This document shows positions 1 through 4,914 of a stretch of DNA of 35,626 bases, piece after piece. The DNA comes from Oscillospiraceae bacterium (lineage in GTDB: Bacteria > Bacillota > Clostridia > Oscillospirales > Ruminococcaceae), in NCBI GenBank assembly GCA_900768105.1, contig CAAGBQ010000093.1, positions 1 to 35,626 on the forward strand, in the 5' to 3' direction. The notes beneath the pieces are model-generated. The model saw nothing but the letters and a program-made list of their open reading frames with translations, ran no database searches and was not told the DNA's origin. Each line of letters begins with the position of its first letter. The first letter of the stretch is position 1. Both the position numbers and the translations under genes were made by a program.

Positions 1-567
1 GTCGCCCTCCTCACGGAGGGCGTGGATTGAAATAGATGTAGTAATATTTGCTGTTGGATGAATAGGTCGCCCTCCTCACGGAGGGCGTGGATTGAAATGC
101 CGTGGGGCTTGCTACGATTGCCGCCGCCGCTGGGTCGCCCTCCTCACGGAGGGCGTGGATTGAAATCCGAATTCCGTTCCGAAGAGGGGCGCGACAAGCG
201 CGTCGCCCTCCTCACGGAGGGCGTGGATTGAAATCTACAGAATTTTATAAAAGCCGTTAAATCTCCGCGTCGCCCTCCTCACGGAGGGCGTGGATTGAAA
301 TTTTGCAATGGAAACAAAGGTGTGCCGCAGTTCGGTCGCCCTCCTCACGGAGGGCGTGGATTGAAATGAGGGCGCGCCCATGAAAACGGTAAAAAGCTAC
401 AGTCGCCCTCCTCACGGAGGGCGTAGATTGAAATACTGCCTGCTTTCGGCATTTGACATTGTGCCAGGTCGCCCTCCTCACGGAGGGCGTGGATTGAAAT
501 AAAAAAATCGGTGCAAAAGCTTTCCCTGTTGAGGGTCGCCCTCCTCACGGAGGGCGTGGATTAAGAT
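1..567 (+). CRISPR. Type I-C-like CRISPR array, leader-distal end (9 repeats, 8 spacers)
   Basis: Nine 33-bp repeats start at 1, 66, 134, 202, 269, 335, 402, 468 and 535, with spacers of 32-35 bp. Each repeat begins GTCGCCCTCC, has a hairpin CGCCCTCC-TCAC-GGAGGGCG and ends GTGGATTGAAAT, the pattern known for type I-C arrays, so crRNA should be read on the plus strand with the repeat 3' end as the 5' handle. Repeats 1-6 and 8 are identical. Repeat 7 carries one G-to-A change at 425. Repeat 9 is degenerate in its last bases (TTAAGAT instead of TTGAAAT, changes at 563 and 565), marking the old, leader-distal end. The leader, further spacers and any cas genes must lie left of the window. All spacers look unrelated to one another; none was recognised by eye. 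Confidence 0.97.
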
Positions 568-634
568 TGTAATAGTTGCGCTGACCGTAATCGGAACCCT
601 ATTTGCTTCCCTCATAAATATTAAAACAGCGTAA
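566..634 (+). pseudogene. Possible 3' remnant of a membrane-protein gene abutting the last CRISPR repeat
   Basis: Directly after the degenerate terminal repeat, the frame starting at 566 reads 22 codons to a TAA at 632-634 and encodes a strongly hydrophobic stretch beginning IVIVALTVIGTLFASLINI. There is no start codon in frame: upstream the frame runs into the repeat and hits TGA at 530. This resembles the last transmembrane helix of a truncated gene whose 5' part was lost next to the array. A chance open frame of this length is possible, so the call is tentative. Confidence 0.3.
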
Positions 635-649
635 TTAAGCATTATATGC

Positions 650-681
650 AAAAAAGCCTGTCCTTGCGGACAGGCTTTTTT
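650..681 (-). terminator. Bidirectional terminator after rplL
   Basis: The stem AAAGCCTGTCC / GGACAGGCTTT has a TTGC loop (664-667), with A-rich and T-rich flanks on both sides. On the minus strand it ends the rplJ-rplL transcript. On the plus strand it could stop transcripts running out of the CRISPR array. Confidence 0.9.
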
Positions 682-699
682 ATCGCTTCAAAAAGAAAA

Positions 700-1074
700 T
701 TATTTAACTTCGACGGAAGCGCCTGCTTCTTCAAGTTTCTTTTTGATTTCGTCGGCTTCGGACTCGGAAACGCCCTCTTTAACAGCCTTCGGAACATTGT
801 CAACGATCTCTTTGGACTCTTTGAGGCCAAGACCGGTGATCTCTTTAACAACTTTGATAACAGTCATCTTGGTCTCGCCGGCACCGGTGAGGATAACATC
901 CCAAGAATCTTTGGTTGCAGCAGCGGGAGCAGCAGCGGCAGCGCCTGCTACCATAACGGGAGCATCAGCGGAAACGCCGAATTCTTCGCAGATTGCATTT
1001 TTGAGTTCGTTTGCTTCGATAAGGGAGAGAGCTTTAATCTCCTCCAGAATGTTTTGGATCTTTTCAGAAGCCAT
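700..1074 (-). CDS. rplL: 50S ribosomal protein L7/L12
   Basis: This 124-residue protein forms the flexible stalk of the large subunit that recruits translational GTPases (EF-Tu, EF-G, IF2). The layout is typical: an N-terminal dimerisation domain (about 1-35), an Ala/Pro-rich hinge (about 40-55), and a C-terminal domain with the family signature around KVVKEITGLGLKESKEIVD and a VKEGVSESEA helix. The start ATG follows a good GGAGG 9 nt upstream. It is the second gene of an rplJ-rplL pair, with 50 nt between the two genes. In most Firmicutes rpoB follows rplL, but here a terminator and a CRISPR array follow. Expression should depend on the L10 leader upstream of rplJ. Length and sequence are normal. 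Confidence 0.98.
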   Translation of the reverse strand: MASEKIQNILEEIKALSLIEANELKNAICEEFGVSADAPVMVAGAAAAAPAAATKDSWDVILTGAGETKMTVIKVVKEITGLGLKESKEIVDNVPKAVKEGVSESEADEIKKKLEEAGASVEVK

Positions 1075-1124
1075 GGTGGTTTACCTCCTGTAATAATGTG
1101 AAATTAGTGATTGTGATGCGGCAA

Positions 1125-1652
1125 TCAGGCAGCTTCGCCTTCGCCGTCAGTGTTTCCGCCGTCGGGGTTTGCAATTTTGTCAAGCGCAACGGCAATACCT
1201 TTGATCGGGCTGACAAGAGCCATAACGATCATGGTAAGGATCTCTTCCTTGCTCGGAGTCTTTGCGAGCTCGATGACCTGTGCCTGGTCAAGAACTTCAC
1301 CATCGAGGAATCCGGCTTTCAGAGTGAACTTACCTTTAGAGTCGTCTGCAAATTTGCCAAGAATTTTTGCGGGAGCGACAGGATCGTCATTGGAAAGGGC
1401 GATAGCGGTGCTTCCGGACAGGTAAGAGGTAAGACCTTCAAGACCTGCTTCCTCAGCTGCAAAGCGGAGAATGGAGTTCTTTACGACGGTGTATTCGACA
1501 CCGGCCTCGCGAAGCTCACGACGAAGTTTGGTATCGTCAGCAACATTGATTCCGATGTAGTCAACAAGAACGCCGGATTGAGCTGCTTTAAGCTTTTCAA
1601 CAAGCTGCTCAACTGCTTCTTTCTTTGCTTGCAAGATTTTTTCACTGGGCAT
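1125..1652 (-). CDS. rplJ: 50S ribosomal protein L10
   Basis: This 175-residue L10 is the stalk base that binds 23S rRNA and carries the L7/L12 dimers on its C-terminal helix. Visible features are the N-terminal start MPSEKILQAKKEAVEQL, the core around VDYIGINVADDTKLRRELREAGVEYTVVKNSIL, and a C-terminal helix ending in an acidic GEGEAA tail. The ATG is preceded by AGGAGGTGA. The gene heads the rplJL operon, which has its own near-perfect promoter, an L10 leader and an attenuator hairpin upstream. In this system excess L10-(L12)n complex is known to bind the leader and lower expression. The usual upstream genes nusG-rplK-rplA are absent here. Confidence 0.98.
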   Translation of the reverse strand: MPSEKILQAKKEAVEQLVEKLKAAQSGVLVDYIGINVADDTKLRRELREAGVEYTVVKNSILRFAAEEAGLEGLTSYLSGSTAIALSNDDPVAPAKILGKFADDSKGKFTLKAGFLDGEVLDQAQVIELAKTPSKEEILTMIVMALVSPIKGIAVALDKIANPDGGNTDGEGEAA

Positions 1653-1679
1653 TTAAATTCACCTCCTGCGTTGTGATGA

Positions 1680-1728
1680 GAGCTTTTCGATAAAAGAAAA
1701 GCTCCCTCCATTAAGCCGTGGAAGGAGC
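1680..1728 (-). terminator. rplJ leader attenuator with an overlapping alternative hairpin
   Basis: On the minus strand, arms 1719-1728 and 1701-1710 (GCTCCTTCCA / TGGAGGGAGC, one G-U pair) form a 10-bp stem followed by a T-rich run TTTTCTTTT: an intrinsic terminator between the L10 leader and the rplJ start. A second perfect 9-bp hairpin (arms 1696-1704 and 1680-1688, GAGCTTTTC / GAAAAGCTC) shares bases 1701-1704 with the terminator stem, so the two cannot fully coexist. This fits termination/antitermination control of rplJL, as proposed for Gram-positive L10 leaders. The direction of switching is inferred. Confidence 0.8.
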
Positions 1729-1739
1729 GTAATAATCAA

Positions 1740-1812
1740 ATTATAACACCTCATCCTCGGCAGGCCGACAAAGCGTCATTTAAGCATAAGCACCTGCTGT
1801 CTTTGGACAGCG
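1740..1812 (-). ncRNA. Ribosomal protein L10 leader RNA
   Basis: The minus-strand leader contains the hallmark pair of conserved segments, AAAGACAGCAGGTGC (forward 1795-1809 region) and GGCCTGCCGAGGATGAGG (forward about 1751-1768), which pair to form the L10-binding structure known from many Bacillota. It lies between the rplJ promoter and the attenuator hairpin, as expected for autoregulation by the L10-L7/L12 complex. The boundaries are approximate. Confidence 0.88.
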
Positions 1813-1817
1813 TTAAT

Positions 1818-1846
1818 ATTATATACTGCCTGTATTCTTTTGTCAA
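1818..1846 (-). promoter_or_regulatory. Consensus SigA promoter for rplJL
   Basis: On the minus strand, -35 TTGACA (1841-1846), a 17-bp spacer and -10 TATAAT (1818-1823) match the housekeeping consensus exactly. Transcription would start near 1811, just ahead of the L10 leader. Confidence 0.93.
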
Positions 1847-1862
1847 CACCTTTTTTAAAATT

Positions 1863-3191
1863 TTACAGGCGTTTTTTGCGCTTAAAATTGCCGTATTTTC
1901 TGTGGTTATAGTTTCTGATAATCATAAGAGCGATGTAAAGCGCAATCAAAATAAAAATCGTGATTATGATAAACTTGAACCAAAAGGAATGAGTCATGTT
2001 GGAAAAGCTTTTGAGTCCCGAAAGAAGGTCGCTCTGCTCCACATCCTCCGCAGCGACAAGCGGCACAGTGCCAATGGTTTCTCCCGCCAACACAAGCTTT
2101 AGCGTACCGATTTCTTCTCCCTTTGTTATAGGTGCTTCAACAGATTCCGGAACATCAAATTCATAGCTGATAGAGGAAACGGCAATATCCGTCGGAAGAA
2201 GTGCGCGATAGGTTTCCCCTATCATAAGGTTAAGGTGATTCTTTTGCCATGCAAGCTCCAGAGGAACCTCCGCAATCTGCGAACCTCCCTCAACAATGGT
2301 TTTTACCTCAAATTCGGTAAAAGCCCACATATAAAGATTTTTTGCATCAACAAGCGCTTGATTGTAGCCATTATCCAGTTCATACGGCGCGCCGAGGTCG
2401 ATTTGATAATATGCAAAGCCCTCATATTCGGCATAGGAAGCAACATTGCGGCCGATTTCTGAATTGTATCCTATTTTTCCGCCCACAACCGGAGAATAAT
2501 AATGCACGCTGCCGCTTATCATAAGGCCGTTTTCGGTGTTCCAAATAAGTTGGTTATGTGCATCGGTAGCTTCGCAGGTGTATGAGGTTTTTTGCACCAC
2601 CTCACGGTATTTATCAAGTCCCATTGCATACTTTGTGATAAGGTACATATCGTAAGCGGTGGTATAGTTCGCGGTATCGTGTAAACCGTGACAGTTAGTA
2701 AAGCTTGTGTCTTTTGCACCGATTTTTGCGGCGGTTTGGTTCATAAGCTCAACAAAAGCGTCTGTGCTTCCAGCAATAAGCTTTGCAAGAACAAGTGCAG
2801 CATCATAGCCGGAACGGATTACAAGGTCATAAAAAAGCTCGTCCGCGGTAAATATGTTTCCGGAAAGCATACCGCTTAAAATAACTCCGCCTTTTCTGTT
2901 ATCATAAAGATAATTCTGAATTGACATATCATATGTGCCCTGGGCATCCCAACCGCCCGCAGCGTCGATATTTTCAATCGCAACAATAGCAGTCATAATC
3001 TGTGTAAGCTCCAGCGGATACATACGCTGCTTTGAATTTTTCTCATAAAGCACATTTCCGTTTTCATCGGCAAGGTAAACCGCTTCCGAATATATGTCGC
3101 AGGACGGAGTATATTTCATATCCGCAAGCGCGGAAACCCCAAAAGAAGATATAAAAATAAGAGAAAGGAAAATTGCAATTACTTTTTTCAT
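1863..3191 (-). CDS. D-alanyl-D-alanine carboxypeptidase-like protein (PBP5/DacF family), predicted catalytically inactive
   Basis: This 442-residue protein has the full peptidase S11 layout: a signal peptide (1-23), a penicillin-binding catalytic-type domain (about 30-275), a C-terminal beta domain, and a single membrane helix near 405-427 followed by a basic tail. The fold is recognisable from YPLELTQIMTAIVA, RSGYDAALVLAK, NCHGLHDTANYTTAYDM and VVGGKIGYNSEIGRN. All three active-site motifs of the family are altered. SxxK is replaced by ELTQ (61-64), so both the nucleophilic Ser and the general-base Lys are missing. SxN becomes SGY (127-129) and KTG becomes KIG (239-241). It should therefore not cleave D-Ala-D-Ala, and may instead act as a cell-wall-binding or scaffold protein. 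The frame is intact, with a GGAGG site before the ATG. It is transcribed divergently from the phosphoesterase-like gene. Confidence 0.85.
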   Translation of the reverse strand: MKKVIAIFLSLIFISSFGVSALADMKYTPSCDIYSEAVYLADENGNVLYEKNSKQRMYPLELTQIMTAIVAIENIDAAGGWDAQGTYDMSIQNYLYDNRKGGVILSGMLSGNIFTADELFYDLVIRSGYDAALVLAKLIAGSTDAFVELMNQTAAKIGAKDTSFTNCHGLHDTANYTTAYDMYLITKYAMGLDKYREVVQKTSYTCEATDAHNQLIWNTENGLMISGSVHYYSPVVGGKIGYNSEIGRNVASYAEYEGFAYYQIDLGAPYELDNGYNQALVDAKNLYMWAFTEFEVKTIVEGGSQIAEVPLELAWQKNHLNLMIGETYRALLPTDIAVSSISYEFDVPESVEAPITKGEEIGTLKLVLAGETIGTVPLVAAEDVEQSDLLSGLKSFSNMTHSFWFKFIIITIFILIALYIALMIIRNYNHRKYGNFKRKKRL

Positions 3192-3422
3192 AAATTCCTC
3201 CGAAAAATAAAAACTTGCTTGCGACAGGCAAAGAATAGCAAAAAAATATTGCTAAAAAGGTAGTATATTTGTTATACTGTTATTATAGCAAAAAAAGGCG
3301 GGCAATGGAATAGCCTATTTTTCGATTTACACCATATTTATTAAATTTAATTGTTTCTTAATATCTCTGTTGTAAGATATAGAATCAAACCGGCGCAAAT
3401 CCTTTTCTTTCGGAGGTTATAT

Positions 3423-4103
3423 ATGATATATGTAACGGGAGATACCCATGGAGATATAGCAAGATTTAAAGCCGCGAGCCTGCATAAGCTAAAAAAAGGC
3501 GACAGCATAATTGTCTGCGGCGATTTCGGCTTTATTTGGGATGGCTCAAAAGATGAAATAAACAACATAAAGTGGCTTTCCAAAAGAAAATATCAAATTC
3601 TTTTTGTAGAGGGCGCGCACGAAAATTTTGAAATGATAAATAAATACCCGAAAGTAGACTTTATGGGCGGGCGGGCGCGCCAAATTGCCGATAATATATA
3701 TCAGCTTATGCGCGGAGAAGTGTATGAGATTGATGGCAAAAAGATTTTTGCCTTCGGCGGCGGTGATGATGAAGAACTGGAGCTTTCCGACATACGCGAA
3801 TGTGTTGATTTTCAGCGCCTTCCTACGGAAGAGGAATGTACCCACGCAAGAGAATCCCTTGAAAAAGCGGAAAACAGCGTGGATTATATAGTTACATACG
3901 ATGTTGGTTTTAAACTGCGGAGCATGCTTAAAATGGAAAGTAATTGCTTTAACAATCTGCACGCATATTTGAATGAAGTTGCCACAAACTGCAAATTTAA
4001 AACATGGTTTTTCGGATGTTTTCATATGGATAAACGCATTCCGCCGATATATCACGCCGTTTATCGGAATATATATGAAATTGAAAGCGGAAAAGAGTTA
4101 TAA
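3423..4103 (+). CDS. Calcineurin-like metallophosphoesterase family protein, predicted inactive
   Basis: This 226-residue protein resembles small clostridial metallophosphoesterases: MIYVTGDTHGD at the N-terminus, VCGDFGFIWDGS (31-42), FVEGAHENFE (61-70), MRGEVYEIDGKKIFAFGG, and WFFGCFHMDKR near 195-205. Asp7, His9 and Asp34 of the dimetal site are kept. The motif III Asn is Ala (GAHE in place of GNHE, residue 65). The TH motif is TYD (158-160). The first His of GHxH is Cys (GCFH, 198-201). With three expected ligands lost, normal two-metal hydrolysis is unlikely. The start at 3423 is chosen because GGAGG lies about 7 nt upstream and the family begins at this Met; an upstream in-frame ATG at 3351 lacks these features. 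The Mn riboswitch begins just after the stop. Confidence 0.82.
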   Translation: MIYVTGDTHGDIARFKAASLHKLKKGDSIIVCGDFGFIWDGSKDEINNIKWLSKRKYQILFVEGAHENFEMINKYPKVDFMGGRARQIADNIYQLMRGEVYEIDGKKIFAFGGGDDEELELSDIRECVDFQRLPTEEECTHARESLEKAENSVDYIVTYDVGFKLRSMLKMESNCFNNLHAYLNEVATNCKFKTWFFGCFHMDKRIPPIYHAVYRNIYEIESGKEL

Positions 4104-4107
4104 GCAG

Positions 4108-4136
4108 TTGACTTTTTCATAAAAGTCTGATAAAAT
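4108..4136 (+). promoter_or_regulatory. Promoter for the mntP riboswitch transcript
   Basis: -35 TTGACT (4108-4113), a 17-bp spacer and -10 TAAAAT (4131-4136) lie directly upstream of the riboswitch aptamer, starting 4 nt after the stop codon of the preceding gene. Confidence 0.8.
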
Positions 4137-4145
4137 ACACAGGAA

Positions 4146-4232
4146 TAAGGGAGTAATCAGCGTCGAAAGGCGCAGCTTTGCCAACATACTGGGTATATAT
4201 ACCCTGGTTTTGCTTTAAACGATGAGACTTAT
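4146..4232 (+). promoter_or_regulatory. yybP-ykoY manganese riboswitch aptamer
   Basis: The sequence shows the conserved blocks of this class in order: AAGGGAGTAA at the 5' side, a small hairpin CGTCGAAAGGCG, GCCAACATACTGGG, a pairing arm TACCCTGGTTTTGCTTTA and ACGATGAGACTTA at the 3' side. The class is known to bind Mn2+. The gene downstream is the Mn exporter mntP, the classic target. The 3' end of the aptamer overlaps the 5' arm of the terminator at 4225, so Mn binding should hide that arm and permit read-through (ON switch). Confidence 0.93.
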
Positions 4233-4260
4233 CCGCAGATTCTGCGGATAAGTCTTTTTT
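4225..4260 (+). terminator. Riboswitch expression-platform terminator
   Basis: A nearly perfect hairpin, AGACTTATCCGCAGA (4225-4239) against TCTGCGGATAAGTCT (4241-4255), is followed by a T run. Its 5' arm contains the GAGACTT end of the Mn aptamer, giving mutually exclusive structures. Confidence 0.92.
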
Positions 4261-4285
4261 ATTTTTGACTTTGGAGGAACATAAA

Positions 4286-4846
4286 ATGACTGTATTCGAG
4301 ATTTTTTTAATCGGAATAGGCCTTTCAATGGATGCTTTTGCCGTATCTATTTGCAAGGGGCTTTCGGCAGGCAAGGTTACATTTAAGCATATGGCCATTG
4401 CAGGGCTTTGGTTCGGCGGATTCCAGGCGCTTATGCCGCTTACCGGATATCTTCTCGGCTCAACATTCGAACAGTATGTGACAAGCATAGACCATTGGAT
4501 TGCTTTTATCCTGCTTACAATAATCGGCGCGAATATGATAAAGGAATCCTTTGATAAGGATGGAGAAAATCAAAACGCTTCCTTCGGTTTTATGAGTATG
4601 CTTATGGTTGCCGTGGCAACCAGTATAGATGCTCTTGCAATAGGCATAACCTTTGCATTCCTCCAAGTTAATATTTGGCTTGCGATAGCTATAATCGGCT
4701 GCACCACATTTATAATTTCCGCCGCCGGCATAAAGGTTGGAAGCGTATTCGGCGTAAAGTATAAATCAAAGGCTGAATTTTTCGGCGGCGCGGTGCTCAT
4801 CTGCCTCGGAATCAAAATACTGGTTGAGCACCTTTTCTTTTCCTGA
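4286..4846 (+). CDS. mntP: Manganese efflux pump MntP
   Basis: This 186-residue integral membrane protein of the MntP (YebN, formerly DUF204) family exports Mn2+ from the cytoplasm. It has six hydrophobic segments arranged as two homologous halves, each with a conserved acidic signature: GLSMDAFAVSICKG near the N-terminus and VATSIDALAIGITFAF in the second half. The Asp residues in these helices are known to be needed for transport in the family. ATG at 4286 is chosen because GGAGGA lies 7 nt upstream; an in-frame TTG at 4265 sits inside the riboswitch terminator T-run. The gene is under the Mn riboswitch, which independently supports the function. A strong terminator follows. Confidence 0.96.
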   Translation: MTVFEIFLIGIGLSMDAFAVSICKGLSAGKVTFKHMAIAGLWFGGFQALMPLTGYLLGSTFEQYVTSIDHWIAFILLTIIGANMIKESFDKDGENQNASFGFMSMLMVAVATSIDALAIGITFAFLQVNIWLAIAIIGCTTFIISAAGIKVGSVFGVKYKSKAEFFGGAVLICLGIKILVEHLFFS

Positions 4847-4873
4847 CGGTAACCTAAATTTAATCGACCGTAT

Positions 4874-4914
4874 AAAAACCGAACCCACGGGCAAGCCCGT
4901 GGGTTCGGTTTTTA
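4874..4914 (+). terminator. Bidirectional terminator between convergent mntP and the GTPase-NYN gene
   Basis: The arms around ACCGAACCCACGGGC and GCCCGTGGGTTCGGT form a perfect hairpin with an AA loop, flanked by A and T runs, so it works both ways. The stop codon of the minus-strand gene (4912-4914) lies inside the T run. Confidence 0.93.

Noticed and set aside
257..548. Two short minus-strand frames repeating ISIHALREEGD
   Set aside because: They are translations of the CRISPR repeats, not proteins.
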